Assembly: GCF_011761185.1 (NCBI RefSeq)
Contig: NZ_JAAOYM010000001.1
Coordinates: 3,534,001 to 3,598,000, forward strand
Direction: 5' to 3'
DNA: 64,000 nucleotides
DNA from: Saccharomonospora amisosensis
GTDB lineage: Bacteria > Actinomycetota > Actinomycetes > Mycobacteriales > Pseudonocardiaceae
Numbering within the stretch: position 1 is the stretch's first letter; the number at the start of each line of letters is the position of its first letter. The notes under the pieces were generated by a model that was given only the letters and a program-made list of their open reading frames with translations, was not told where the DNA came from and made no database searches. Below are positions 34,762 through 45,087 of this stretch, piece after piece. A program made the position numbers and the translations under genes.

Positions 34762-37323
34762 TCACGAAGCCACCTTCGGCAACGTCTTCGGGGTGGTTGG
34801 GCAGGTTTTCGGGCACGACACCGCGCTGGATCCGCGCGCGGCCCGGTTGCCCACCAGCCGCACGGCTGACTCCACCGCCAACCACGTCACGACTCCCACC
34901 GCGATGCTGGTCGCGAACACCACCGACGGCGGCAGGTGGGTCAGCAGCCCAGGGTAGACGGCGTAGTGGGTCAGGTAGATCGCCAGTGACGCACCCGCGA
35001 TCACCGTCAACAACCGCGCCAGTGACCTCGGCAGCGAGATGGTGGGCACGGTCAGCAGCAGCACCAGCCCGCCGACCACGATGCCGTCACGCACCGGGTC
35101 GCCGAAGTAGCCGGGAACCAGCAGCAGCCCCAACAGCACGACCACGGCCTTCCTTCGCGGGGTGTCGGCTCGCAGCGCGAGCCAGCCGAGCACGAAGAAC
35201 CACAGCGCGCCGTGCAGGCTCATCGCGTGGTCGAAAGGCTGGCCGACTCCGGCGAGACCGAGGTTGAGGGCGAGCGCGACCGCCAGCACGACCAGCGGGA
35301 ACCGAAAGGGGTGACGTCGCTGCGCTGCGCGCACGGGAGGGATGGCGAACAGCAGCCCGAACACCAGCAGCGCCTGCACCAGCACCTCGATGAACCAGTA
35401 CCCTCTGGCGACCTGCCCGGGAACGTAGTTGCTGAGCAACGCGACGTTGGCGGCCCCGACATCGGGTTCGGTGAACGCCCGTACCCCGAGCCACAGCATC
35501 GAAGGCACGGCGACGCGTGCCGCGCCGCGTAGTACACGACCCGCGACGCCGGGTTCGCCGTCGGCCAGACCGAACCTCGCGAACGTCCAGCCCGCGAGCA
35601 CCAGCAGCAGGTGGGCGCCGCCCATGATCCCGAAGAAGCCGACGTGGGTGCCGACGACCAGCACGATCGCCAGCGCGCGCAGCACGACGTTGGTCTCAAG
35701 CGCGGGAAACCGCCTGCGGCGCGGTTCGAGCCGCTCCAGCTCGCTCACCGGCAGGTTCGGCCAACCGTCTGGCACGGTGCCGAGCACCTTCTCCAGTTCG
35801 GTGGCCATGCGCACGTAGGTCAGCGAGTCGCCGCCGAGGTTGACGAACGTGACGTCGTCGGCCACGTTCGCGATGCCGAACACCCTCGCGAACACCTCGC
35901 GCAGCGCGGTAGGTGTCTGCTCCAGCCCGGCATAGTCGATCTTGCCGTTGGCCAGCCGGGGAAGTTCGTCGACGGCAAGCACCCGCACGGCAGCCACCGG
36001 TAGCCCGAACCGGTCGCGCACAAGGCGTCGCACCGCTTCGGCATCCTCCGCGCCGCCGGTGACCGCCACCAGCAGGCCGTCGTCGGTGCCGGTGCACGCG
36101 CCCACGTAGCCCGCCCGCGCCAGGGTTCGCTCCACATGGTCGAGGTCGATGCGCAGCCCGAACGGTTTGATGAAGCGGCTGGCACGACCGACGATCCGGT
36201 AGAGCCCTTCCTGAGTGCGCCGCGCGATGTCGCCGGTGGCCAGCTCCCGCACCGTGCGGCCGAGCGCGAGATCGTCGGGCGACTCGGCGTAGCCGAGCAT
36301 GACGTTGGGACCACGGTAGACCAGCTCACCTTCCTCGCCGTCGCCGGTTGGGCGCGCGTCGGCCAGCCGGAACGACCCGCCGGGGATGGCGACGCCGATG
36401 GTGTCCGGGTGCGAGAGGGCGAGCTCGGGCGGAAGGTAGGCCATGCGTGCGGTGGCCTCGGTCTGGCCGTACATGACGAACAGCCGCCAGCCGTCACGCT
36501 TCCCCAGCTCGGCCAGTCGGCGCACCCGGTCGGGCTCCAGCCGCCCGCCCGCCTGTGTCACGTAACGCAGGCTGGGCAACTCCATGCGGTCGAACCCGAT
36601 GGTTTCGAGCAGTTCGAAGGTGTAGGGCACGCCGTGCAGGCTGGTCGCGCCCCACTGCCGCGCCAGCTGCCAAAAGCTTGGCGCCACCACGGATTCGCCG
36701 GTCAGCAGCAGCGCGGAGCCGCGCAGCAGGTTGCTGTTGACCACCGACAACCCGTAGCTGTAGTGGATCGGCAGCGAGGTGATCGCGCGGTCGGTGTCGC
36801 GGATGTCCAGGTAGGACGCGATCGCCTCGGCGTTGGCCCGCACGTTGTGCGCGGAGAGCCGGACGAGTTTGGGCGAGCCGGTGGAGCCGGAGGTGGAAAG
36901 CAGCAGCGCCAACTCCGGGTGCAACTCGTGGGCGGTGTGCTCGCGTCGCTGGACCAGCCGCCAGGCGCGGCCGTCCGGCCGCAGCACCACGTCGGGGTCG
37001 TATGCGGACACCATGGCCTCGACGCGGTCGTCCTGGGGAGAGGTCAGCAGCACCGGGTGCCCCGCCGAGAGAGCCGCAAGGTAGGCCACGAGCGGCTCGA
37101 TGTCGTTGGACGCGGCGATCAGCACCAGCCGACGAGCCGTTGTCGTGCCCGTCAGTCGCACGCGCATCGCGTCGACCCGGTCGGCCAGCTCGTGGTAGGT
37201 CAGTGGGGTCCCGTCGGGGGCTACAACGGCGAGTCGGTTACCGTGTCGTCGCAGGTTCGAGGCGAACGGCACGGCCATCTGGGCGGGGCCGGTCGCCTGC
37301 GGTGCGACGACATCCAGTGTCAC
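34762..37323 (-). CDS. Three-domain adenylation / carrier protein / membrane acyltransferase fusion
   Basis: 853 residues from GTG 37323. Residues 20-470 are an ANL adenylation domain: A3 STSGSTGSPKLVRLSAHN at 143-160, A5 MYGQTEATAR at 284-293, A8 GRASRFIKPFGLRIDLDHVE, catalytic Lys461 in RLANGKIDY. The A4 region LPIHYSYGLSV lacks the amino-acid-binding Asp of NRPS modules and looks like acyl- or aryl-acid ligases. Residues 475-535 are a carrier protein with phosphopantetheine Ser500 (NLGGDSLTYVR). Residues 543-840 are an acyltransferase-3 membrane domain of about ten helices, with His560 and His571. The predicted activity is to activate an acid, load it on the carrier and transfer it at the membrane. 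It heads an iron-boxed operon with FbpABC. Substrate and acceptor are unknown. Confidence 0.9.
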   Translation of the reverse strand: MTLDVVAPQATGPAQMAVPFASNLRRHGNRLAVVAPDGTPLTYHELADRVDAMRVRLTGTTTARRLVLIAASNDIEPLVAYLAALSAGHPVLLTSPQDDRVEAMVSAYDPDVVLRPDGRAWRLVQRREHTAHELHPELALLLSTSGSTGSPKLVRLSAHNVRANAEAIASYLDIRDTDRAITSLPIHYSYGLSVVNSNLLRGSALLLTGESVVAPSFWQLARQWGATSLHGVPYTFELLETIGFDRMELPSLRYVTQAGGRLEPDRVRRLAELGKRDGWRLFVMYGQTEATARMAYLPPELALSHPDTIGVAIPGGSFRLADARPTGDGEEGELVYRGPNVMLGYAESPDDLALGRTVRELATGDIARRTQEGLYRIVGRASRFIKPFGLRIDLDHVERTLARAGYVGACTGTDDGLLVAVTGGAEDAEAVRRLVRDRFGLPVAAVRVLAVDELPRLANGKIDYAGLEQTPTALREVFARVFGIANVADDVTFVNLGGDSLTYVRMATELEKVLGTVPDGWPNLPVSELERLEPRRRRFPALETNVVLRALAIVLVVGTHVGFFGIMGGAHLLLVLAGWTFARFGLADGEPGVAGRVLRGAARVAVPSMLWLGVRAFTEPDVGAANVALLSNYVPGQVARGYWFIEVLVQALLVFGLLFAIPPVRAAQRRHPFRFPLVVLAVALALNLGLAGVGQPFDHAMSLHGALWFFVLGWLALRADTPRRKAVVVLLGLLLVPGYFGDPVRDGIVVGGLVLLLTVPTISLPRSLARLLTVIAGASLAIYLTHYAVYPGLLTHLPPSVVFATSIAVGVVTWLAVESAVRLVGNRAARGSSAVSCPKTCPTTPKTLPKVAS

Positions 37324-37386
37324 GGCTCGTGCTCACTCCCGATCGGGTCGACCATCCCCGTGCCGACAAGCCAAGCCTTCCCAAAA

Positions 37387-37405
37387 TTAGGGAAGCCTTG
37401 CCTGA
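37387..37405 (-). promoter_or_regulatory. DtxR/IdeR-type iron box of the acyltransferase-FbpABC operon
   Basis: TTAGGGAAGCCTTGCCTGA on the plus strand matches TTAGGTTAGGCTAACCTAA at 13 of 19 positions and the symmetric core TTAGGnnAGnCTnnCC(T) well. It is about 64 bp upstream of the GTG at 37323, in the 151-bp gap between the GntR gene and the operon. It predicts iron repression of all four downstream genes. Confidence 0.72.
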
Positions 37406-37474
37406 GCATAACCCCGAGGATGGGTGACAACCAAAGTGAGCAAGGCCACTGCCGGTAATCGAGCCGAAGACCGG

Positions 37475-38227
37475 TCATTGCAGGAACCCACGCAACAGTG
37501 AGGCTGTGCCCTCGACATGCTCGATCATCGCTGCCCGCGCGGCGGCGGAATCGCCGGCGAGTATCGCCTCCACCACGGCCTCGTGCTGGTTGTTCGAATG
37601 GTCGAGGTTGGGTTCCAGCAGCGGGATCTCGTCCAGCAGTTCGTTCACCCGCATCCGCACGTCGGCCAGCGCCGAGGTCAGCGAGGCCGAGCCGGTGACC
37701 TCCGCGATCGCCAGGTGCAGGCGCGAGTCCCTGCGCCGGTAGTCGGACACGTCGGCCGTGCACGCCTCGGCCAGCGTGGCTGTGAGGTGTCTGCGATCGG
37801 CCGGGGTCAGCGAACGGGATGCCGCAAGCTCGGCGGCACCGGTTTCCAGCACGTACCGAAGGCCGAGGGTGTCCTCCAGCGCACCCTGGTCGGTCAACCG
37901 ACCGCCGGCGCGCGGTGCGGGCAGGCTCTCCTTGACGAAGGTGCCGCCGTAGCGGCCGCGCCGCGACTCCACGTATCCGGCGTCGGCCAGCGCCCTGATG
38001 GCCTCGCGCAGCGTCACCCTGCTCACGCCGAGCCGCTCGGCCAACTCGCGTTCCGACGGCAACCGCTCCCCCGCGCCCACGACACCGAGCCGCACCGCCT
38101 GCAACAACCGCTCCACGGTCTCCTCGAAGGCGTTGCCCGCGCGGACGGGGCGAAACAGCGCGTCCCCCGCGCTGGCACCGGCCACGGCGGGGACCGCTCG
38201 CGGGTCCCTGCCGAGCCCAGTGCTCAC
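37475..38227 (-). CDS. FadR-subfamily GntR transcriptional regulator
   Basis: 250 residues from GTG 38227 with AGGAGG upstream. The winged helix is at residues 33-98 (RLPSERELAERLGVSRVTLR, EAIRALADAGYVESRRGRYG). The C-terminal FCD domain is all-helical with metal-binding positions in DSRLHLAIAEVTG and NQHEAVVEAILAGD, which usually bind a carboxylic acid effector. It lies 86 bp behind glyA on the same strand and may be read from the gcv operon. It is a candidate regulator of the ethanolamine and glycine genes. Regulation of the iron operon is less likely because that has its own iron box. Confidence 0.92.
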   Translation of the reverse strand: MSTGLGRDPRAVPAVAGASAGDALFRPVRAGNAFEETVERLLQAVRLGVVGAGERLPSERELAERLGVSRVTLREAIRALADAGYVESRRGRYGGTFVKESLPAPRAGGRLTDQGALEDTLGLRYVLETGAAELAASRSLTPADRRHLTATLAEACTADVSDYRRRDSRLHLAIAEVTGSASLTSALADVRMRVNELLDEIPLLEPNLDHSNNQHEAVVEAILAGDSAAARAAMIEHVEGTASLLRGFLQ

Positions 38228-38313
38228 GGCCGCCTCCTGCCGATACGGTGTCCTGCGGCGAGTGTATGCCCCGCACGCGGGCAGGCCGGTGAACGAGTCA
38301 CCGATGACGGCCG

Positions 38314-39576
<1,263 letters not shown>

Positions 39577-39577
39577 G

Positions 39578-39949
39578 TCAGCCCTCCTGGATTAGCGCGG
39601 CGTAGGCGTCGGCGGCGAGCAGTTCGGGCACGCTGCTCGCGCGCACCCGCAACAGCCAGCCCGCATCGTAGGGGTCGGCGTTCACGGTCTCCGGTTTGTC
39701 CACGACGGACTGATTGACCTCGACAACCTCTCCCGTCACGGGCGAGTACAGGTCGCTGACCGACTTGGTCGACTCGATCTCGCCGCAGACCTCGCCCGCC
39801 GTCACCTGGTCGCCGACATCGGGTAGTTGCACGTACACCACGTCGCCGAGCGAGTCGGCGGCGAAAGCCGTCACGCCGATGGTCACCACCTCGTCGCCGC
39901 TGACCCACTCGTGTTCACGGGTGTAGCGCAGGTTCTCCGGGATGCTCAT
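39578..39949 (-). CDS. gcvH: Glycine cleavage system H protein
   Basis: 123 residues from ATG 39949 (AAAGGG upstream; the preceding TTG is less likely). The lipoyl domain fold is intact with the lipoylation lysine in [16 protein letters not shown] and the conserved NPYDAGW-type block as [13 protein letters not shown]. It shuttles the aminomethyl group between GcvP and GcvT and is oxidised by lipoamide dehydrogenase, which is not encoded in this window. It is placed between gcvT and glyA with very short gaps. Confidence 0.97.
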   Translation of the reverse strand: MSIPENLRYTREHEWVSGDEVVTIGVTAFAADSLGDVVYVQLPDVGDQVTAGEVCGEIESTKSVSDLYSPVTGEVVEVNQSVVDKPETVNADPYDAGWLLRVRASSVPELLAADAYAALIQEG

Positions 39950-39970
39950 CAAAACCCTTTCGGCTTGTTT

Positions 39971-41074
39971 CTAGGTGGTGGAACGCTTGTAGAACGGCAT
40001 CGGGACGACCGTCACCGGCTGGGTTCGTCCCCTGATGTCGGCGCCCAGTTCGGTGCCGGGCTCGGCGAACTCGCGTTCGACGTAGGCCATCGCGATCGGG
40101 TAGCCCAGCGTCGGCGAAAGCGCCCCGCTGGTGACCTCGCCAACAGCCCGCTCGCCGTGCAGCACACGGTAGCCGTGCCGGGGCGCGCGCCTGCCCCCGC
40201 CGCGCAAGCCCACCAGCACGCGGTCGGGTTCGGGGGCCTTCTCCAGCGCGGCCCTGCCAACGAAGTCACCGGGCTTGTCGAACTTCACCACCCGGCCCAG
40301 GCCCGCGTGCATCGGCGTCAACTCGGTACTCAACTCGTTGCCGTACAGCGGCATCCCCGCCTCGAGCCGCAGCGTGTCGCGGCACGCCAGACCGCTCGGC
40401 AGCAGGCCGTGCGACTCGCCCGCCGCCGCCAGCGACTGCCACACCGCCACCGCCTCGTCGGCGTCGGTGAACACCTCGAAGCCGTCCTCACCGGTGTAGC
40501 CGGTGCGGGCCAGCAACACCTCGTGCTCACCGACGCGGGCGGGCATGCTCGCGTAGTACTTCAGTCCGGAAAGGTCCGCACCGGTAGCCGTTGCCACTAT
40601 CGCGGGCGAGTGCGGGCCCTGCACGGCGATCAGCGCGGTCTTCACGGACCGATCGTCGACCTGGGCGTCGAAGCCACCTGCCCGCTCCCGCAGCCGATCC
40701 GCGACCACGGCCACGTTGCCTGCGTTGGCCACCACGAGGAACCGGTCGTGCTGGAGCCGGTAGACGACAAGATCGTCCAGCACCCCGCCGGATTCGTCGC
40801 ACATCATCGTGTAGCGGGCGCGGCCGACCCGCACCGCGGACAGGTTGCCGACCAGCGCGTAGTCCAGCGCGCCCGCCGCCTGCGGACCGGACAGCTCGAT
40901 CTCGCCCATGTGGGAGAGGTCGAACTGGCCCGCCGCCTCGCGCACGGCCCTGTGCTCGGCCAGTTCGCTGGAGTAGCGCACCGGCATCGACCAGCCCGCG
41001 AAGTCGGTGAAGGACGCACCGAGTTGGAGATGTACCTCGTGCAGCGGAGTCTTGAGAATCTTCGGAGTCTTCAC
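39971..41074 (-). CDS. gcvT: Glycine cleavage system aminomethyltransferase (T protein)
   Basis: 367 residues from GTG 41074. An open frame upstream to 41272 is antisense-free but lies inside gcvP in another frame, so it is rejected. Family features: PLHEVHLQLGASFTDFAGWS, FDLSHMGEIELSG, ARYTMMCDESGGVLDDLVVY, ARTGYTGEDGFEVF and DTLRLEAGMPLYGNEL. It transfers the methylene group from the H protein to tetrahydrofolate, releasing ammonia. It starts 10 bp after gcvP and lies 21 bp from gcvH. Confidence 0.97.
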   Translation of the reverse strand: MKTPKILKTPLHEVHLQLGASFTDFAGWSMPVRYSSELAEHRAVREAAGQFDLSHMGEIELSGPQAAGALDYALVGNLSAVRVGRARYTMMCDESGGVLDDLVVYRLQHDRFLVVANAGNVAVVADRLRERAGGFDAQVDDRSVKTALIAVQGPHSPAIVATATGADLSGLKYYASMPARVGEHEVLLARTGYTGEDGFEVFTDADEAVAVWQSLAAAGESHGLLPSGLACRDTLRLEAGMPLYGNELSTELTPMHAGLGRVVKFDKPGDFVGRAALEKAPEPDRVLVGLRGGGRRAPRHGYRVLHGERAVGEVTSGALSPTLGYPIAMAYVEREFAEPGTELGADIRGRTQPVTVVPMPFYKRSTT

Positions 41075-41084
41075 CGGGCTCGCC

Positions 41085-43952
41085 TCAGCTCTCGTAGGTG
41101 GCGATGGGCGGGCACGAGCACACCAGGTTGCGGTCGCCGTAAGCGCCTTCGATGCGCCGCACCGGCGGGAAGTACTTGCCCTTGACCGCCCTGTTGCCGG
41201 GGTAGGCGGCGAGCATCCGGTCGTAGGGCAGCTCCCACTCCCCCGCGAGTTGCTCCGCCGTGTGCGGTGCATTGCGCAGTGGGCTCTGCTCGACGCTCCA
41301 ACGTCCGGAGGCGACGTCGTCGATCTCGCGCCGGATGGCGATCATCGCGTCGCAGAACCGGTCCAGCTCGGCGAGATCCTCGCTCTCGGTCGGCTCCACC
41401 ATCAGCGTGCCCGCCACAGGGAACGACATCGTCGGGGCGTGGAAGCCGTAGTCGATCAGTCGCTTGGCGACGTCGTCCACGCTCACTCCGGTCTGCTTCG
41501 TCAGCTGGCGCAGGTCCAGAATGCACTCATGGGCCACGAGCCCGTTCTGCCCGGTGTACAGCACCGGGTAGTGCGGAGCGAGCCTGGCAGCGACGTAGTT
41601 GGCCGCGAGCACGGCGACCTGGGTGGCGCGGGTCAGCCCCGCCGCGCCCATCATCCGTACGTAGGCCCACGAGATCGGCAGGATCGACGCCGAACCGAAC
41701 GGGGCGGCCGAGATGGGCCCCACCCCCGTGCTCGGACCCGCGGCAGGGTGCAGCGGGTGGTTGGGTAGGTAGGGCGCCAGGTGAGAGCGCACCGCCACCG
41801 GCCCGACCCCGGGACCGCCACCGCCGTGCGGGATGCAGAACGTCTTGTGCAGGTTCAGGTGCGACACGTCGCCGCCGAACTCGCCCGGCTTGGCGAGCCC
41901 GAGCAACGCGTTGAGGTTCGCGCCGTCGACGTAGACCTGGCCGCCACCCTCGTGCACGATCCTCGCCAGCTCACCGATGCCCTGCTCGTACACCCCGTGG
42001 GTGGAGGGGTAGGTGACCATGATGGCCGCGAGCGTCTCGCCGTGTTCCTCTACTTTGGAACGCAGGTCGGCGAGGTCGACGTCGCCGTCGGCCGTGCACG
42101 CCACCACGACGACCCTCATCCCGGCGAGCACCGCCGAGGCCGCGTTGGTGCCGTGCGCGGAGGAGGGGATGAGGCACACGTCGCGGTCCGGTTCACCGTT
42201 GGCGCGGTGGTAGGCGCGAATGGCGAGCAGCCCGGCCAGCTCGCCCTGGCTGCCCGCGTTGGGTTGCAGCGAGACACTGTCGTATCCGGTGACCTCGGCC
42301 AGCCACGTGGACAGCTGGTCGATCAGTTCCCGGTAGCCCTGCGCGTCCTCCTCCGGCGCGAAGGGGTGCACGTCGCTGAACTCCGGCCAGGTGATCGGCT
42401 CCATCTCCGTGGTGGCGTTGAGCTTCATCGTGCAGGAGCCGAGCGGGATCATGCCACGGTCCAGCGCGAAGTCGAAGTCGGCGAGCCTGCGCAGGTAGCG
42501 AAGCATCGCCGTCTCGCTGTGATAGCGGTGGAACACCTCGTGGGTGAGGTACTCGCTGCCGCGCTCAAGACCGGCGGGCAACGCGGTCGACGTCGCCGAC
42601 GGCTCGGCGGGCTCGGTGGCCACACCGAAGGCCGTGAGCACCGCGCGCAGCACGCGAGCGTCGGTCTTCTCGTCGCAGGCCACGCGTACGTGATCGGCGT
42701 CGGCGAGCCCGAGGTTGACACCCTGCTGCCTCGCCGCCGTGACCACGGCGGCCGCCCTACCCGGCACGTGGGCGAGCACGGTGTCGAAGAAGCGGTCGTG
42801 CACCACCTCGACACCGCCTTGGCGCAGCGCGTCGGCGAGCGCGGTGGCGTTGCCGTGCACCCGCTGCGCGATCCGGCGCAGCCCGTCGGGGCCGTGGTAG
42901 ACGGCGTACATCGAGGCGATCACGGCGAGCAGCACCTGCGCGGTGCAGATGTTGCTCGTCGCCTTCTCGCGACGGATGTGCTGCTCACGAGTCTGCAACG
43001 CCAGCCGGTAGGCGGGGGCGCCCGCCGTGTCGATCGAAACGCCGACCAGCCTGCCCGGCAGCGAGCGCTCCAGCCCGGAACGCACGACGAGGTAACCGGC
43101 GTGCGGGCCGCCGTAACCCAGCGGAACCCCGAACCGTTGCGTGGTGCCCGCCGCGAGGTCGGCGCCGAACTCGCCGGGCGGCGTCACCATGGTCAGCGCC
43201 AGCAGGTCGGCCGCCACGCAGTACAGCGCGCGAGCCTGCTTGGTGGCCTCGCCGATCCGCGAGTAGAAGTCGGGGTCGCGCAGCACTCCGGAGGCGCCCG
43301 GATACTGCACGACGACACCGAAGAACTCCTCGGGCAGCCCCTCGGACAGGTCGCGCACATCCACCTCAATGCCGACGGCTTCTGCACGGGTACGTACGAC
43401 CGCGATCGTCTGCGGCAGGCACTCCGCGTCGAGCACCACGGTGTTCGACTTGGCCTTGGCGACACGTCGCATCAGCAGCACGGCCTCGGCCACGGCGGTG
43501 GACTCGTCGAGCAGCGACGCGTTCGCCGTGTTGAGGCCGGTGAGGTCGGCGACCATGGTCTGGAAGTTGAGCAGCGCCTCGAGCCTGCCCTGCGAGATCT
43601 CCGGCTGGTAGGGCGTGTAGGCGGTGTACCACGCCGGGTTTTCCAGCACGTTGCGCCTGATCACGGCGGGGGTGATGGTGTCGTGGTAGCCGAGGCCGAT
43701 CAGCTGTGTCATCGGCCGGTTGCGCCGGGCCAGTGCCCGCAGCTCGGCGATCGCCGCCTCCTCGGAGGCGGCGGCGGGCAGGCTCAGCTCATCCTCGGAA
43801 CGGATGGCCGAGGGCACGGCGGCGGCGACCAGCCCTTCAAGGCTGCCGTAGCCGCATTCGGCCAGCATCTTGGCCTGCTCGGACTCGCTGGGCCCGAGGT
43901 GGCGGGAGGCGAACGCGCCGGGGGCTTGTGGGTTAGGTGACAGCTCTGGCAT
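41085..43952 (-). CDS. gcvP: Glycine dehydrogenase (decarboxylating), P protein
   Basis: 955 residues from ATG 43952, the normal length for the single-chain (P1-P2 fused) enzyme. Recognisable blocks are [59 protein letters not shown], and near the C-terminus the PLP lysine in [15 protein letters not shown] followed by [20 protein letters not shown]. It decarboxylates glycine and loads the aminomethyl group on GcvH. The gene is first in the gcv operon and is preceded by a tandem glycine riboswitch whose 3' edge is about 50 bases from the ATG. Confidence 0.98.
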   Translation of the reverse strand: MPELSPNPQAPGAFASRHLGPSESEQAKMLAECGYGSLEGLVAAAVPSAIRSEDELSLPAAASEEAAIAELRALARRNRPMTQLIGLGYHDTITPAVIRRNVLENPAWYTAYTPYQPEISQGRLEALLNFQTMVADLTGLNTANASLLDESTAVAEAVLLMRRVAKAKSNTVVLDAECLPQTIAVVRTRAEAVGIEVDVRDLSEGLPEEFFGVVVQYPGASGVLRDPDFYSRIGEATKQARALYCVAADLLALTMVTPPGEFGADLAAGTTQRFGVPLGYGGPHAGYLVVRSGLERSLPGRLVGVSIDTAGAPAYRLALQTREQHIRREKATSNICTAQVLLAVIASMYAVYHGPDGLRRIAQRVHGNATALADALRQGGVEVVHDRFFDTVLAHVPGRAAAVVTAARQQGVNLGLADADHVRVACDEKTDARVLRAVLTAFGVATEPAEPSATSTALPAGLERGSEYLTHEVFHRYHSETAMLRYLRRLADFDFALDRGMIPLGSCTMKLNATTEMEPITWPEFSDVHPFAPEEDAQGYRELIDQLSTWLAEVTGYDSVSLQPNAGSQGELAGLLAIRAYHRANGEPDRDVCLIPSSAHGTNAASAVLAGMRVVVVACTADGDVDLADLRSKVEEHGETLAAIMVTYPSTHGVYEQGIGELARIVHEGGGQVYVDGANLNALLGLAKPGEFGGDVSHLNLHKTFCIPHGGGGPGVGPVAVRSHLAPYLPNHPLHPAAGPSTGVGPISAAPFGSASILPISWAYVRMMGAAGLTRATQVAVLAANYVAARLAPHYPVLYTGQNGLVAHECILDLRQLTKQTGVSVDDVAKRLIDYGFHAPTMSFPVAGTLMVEPTESEDLAELDRFCDAMIAIRREIDDVASGRWSVEQSPLRNAPHTAEQLAGEWELPYDRMLAAYPGNRAVKGKYFPPVRRIEGAYGDRNLVCSCPPIATYES

Positions 43953-44002
43953 CGGGAGCTCCTTCGCGCGCGTACGACAGGCATACCCGTCCGTACTGGG
44001 AA

Positions 44003-44183
44003 CTCCCCCTCTGTCATGGCACCTGAGAGTTTCACCGTGCGTGCACGGCTTTCACCTTGGGTGAGGCTTTCGAGCCTGCTTTCCAGAGTGGCCTCGCCGA
44101 AAGCGGTAGCGGTACCTGAGAGATTGTGGGGCGTTTGCTCCTTCGGTGCCCCGCTGGCTACACGGGGGCTCTCCCGCTCCGGC
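44003..44183 (-). ncRNA. Tandem glycine riboswitch upstream of gcvPTH-glyA
   Basis: Read on the minus strand, the first aptamer has GCGGGAGAGCCCCC, then the signature GCACCGAAGGAGCAAACG and the closing AATCTCTCAGGTACC. A short linker with ACTCTGGAAAGC leads to the second aptamer, with CACCCAAGGTGAAAGCC, GTGAAACTCTCAGGTGCC and CATGACAGAGGGGGAG. These are the conserved J-regions of the two-aptamer glycine riboswitch. In actinobacteria and Bacillus it turns on gcv genes when glycine is high. An AT-richer patch with a GTTAT/ATAAC inverted repeat (44204-44219) just upstream may hold the promoter. Confidence 0.93.
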
Positions 44184-44277
44184 TCGTACGGCCGACGTAT
44201 TCGGTTATGGACAAATAACGTACGCGACGCTCGGCCATCCGTCCACCACGCCGAGCGAACAGTGACACAGCACGCGT

Positions 44278-44310
44278 CGCCACGCGCCAGGCGAACCATG
44301 GCGCGTGGCG
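44278..44310 (-). terminator. Hairpin ending the ethanolamine operon
   Basis: CGCCACGCGCCA (44278-44289) pairs perfectly with TGGCGCGTGGCG (44299-44310) around a 9-nt loop. It starts 9 bp past the SDR stop codon on the minus strand. It separates the gamma-glutamyl pathway genes from the riboswitch-controlled gcv operon, so the two are separately transcribed. Confidence 0.78.
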
Positions 44311-44319
44311 CGAATGCGT

Positions 44320-45087
44320 TCACAGCGGTGTGACGTAGGCACCCGCGATGCCACCGTCGACGAGGAACTGCGACGCGGTGATGAAGGAGGCGTCGTCACT
44401 GGCCAGGAACGCGACGGCGGCGGCGATCTCCTCCGGCTCGGCGAACCGGCCCATGGGCACGTGCACCAGCCTGCGGGCCGCGCGCTCGGGGTCCTTGGCG
44501 AACAACTCCTTCAGCAGCGGAGTGTTCACCGGCCCCGGGCACAGCGCGTTGACCCGGATGCCTTCGCGCGCGAACTGCACTCCCAGTTCACGACTCATCG
44601 ACAGCACCCCACCCTTGGATGCGGTGTAGGAGATCTGCGAGGTGGCAGCTCCCATCACCGCGACGAAGGACGCCGTGTTGATGATCGAACCCCGGCCCTG
44701 CGCGCGCATGTGGCCGATGGCGTGCTTGCAGCACAGGTAGACCGAGGTCAGGTTCACCTCCTGCACCTTGCGCCAGGCGTCCAGCCCGGTGGTGAGGATC
44801 GAGTCGTCCTCCGGCGGGGAGATACCGGCGTTGTTGAACGCGATGTCGACCGAGCCGAAACGCTCGACGGCGGTGGCGTACATGGCCTCCACCTCGCTTT
44901 CGACCGTGACGTCGGCCTGCACGAACTCGCCGCCCACCTCCTGCGCCGCCGCCTTGCCAGCGGCGACGTCCACATCGCCGATGAGGACCTTGGCCCCCTC
45001 CTGCGCCAGCCTGCGGGCTGACGCCAGCCCGATCCCGCTTCCGCCGCCGGTGATGACGGCGACCCTGTCCTGCAACCGCTTGCTCAT
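44320..45087 (-). CDS. SDR oxidoreductase of the ethanolamine/gamma-glutamyl operon
   Basis: 255 residues from ATG 45087, which overlaps the aldehyde dehydrogenase stop by one base (TGATG). Classical SDR motifs: TGGGSGIGLASARRLA, NNAGISPPEDDS, active-site YTASKGG and the C-terminal ASQFLVDGGIAGAY. In this operon the attractive role is NAD(P)-dependent oxidation of the alcohol of gamma-glutamylethanolamide to the aldehyde that the neighbouring dehydrogenase would oxidise further. That role is inference; the sequence alone says only alcohol/ketone oxidoreductase. It is the last gene before a strong terminator. Confidence 0.92.
   Translation of the reverse strand: MSKRLQDRVAVITGGGSGIGLASARRLAQEGAKVLIGDVDVAAGKAAAQEVGGEFVQADVTVESEVEAMYATAVERFGSVDIAFNNAGISPPEDDSILTTGLDAWRKVQEVNLTSVYLCCKHAIGHMRAQGRGSIINTASFVAVMGAATSQISYTASKGGVLSMSRELGVQFAREGIRVNALCPGPVNTPLLKELFAKDPERAARRLVHVPMGRFAEPEEIAAAVAFLASDDASFITASQFLVDGGIAGAYVTPL

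Noticed and set aside
41781-43940. 719-residue plus-strand frame across gcvP
   Set aside because: Antisense shadow of gcvP, rich in His/Gly/Val repeats typical of reversed high-GC coding sequence.
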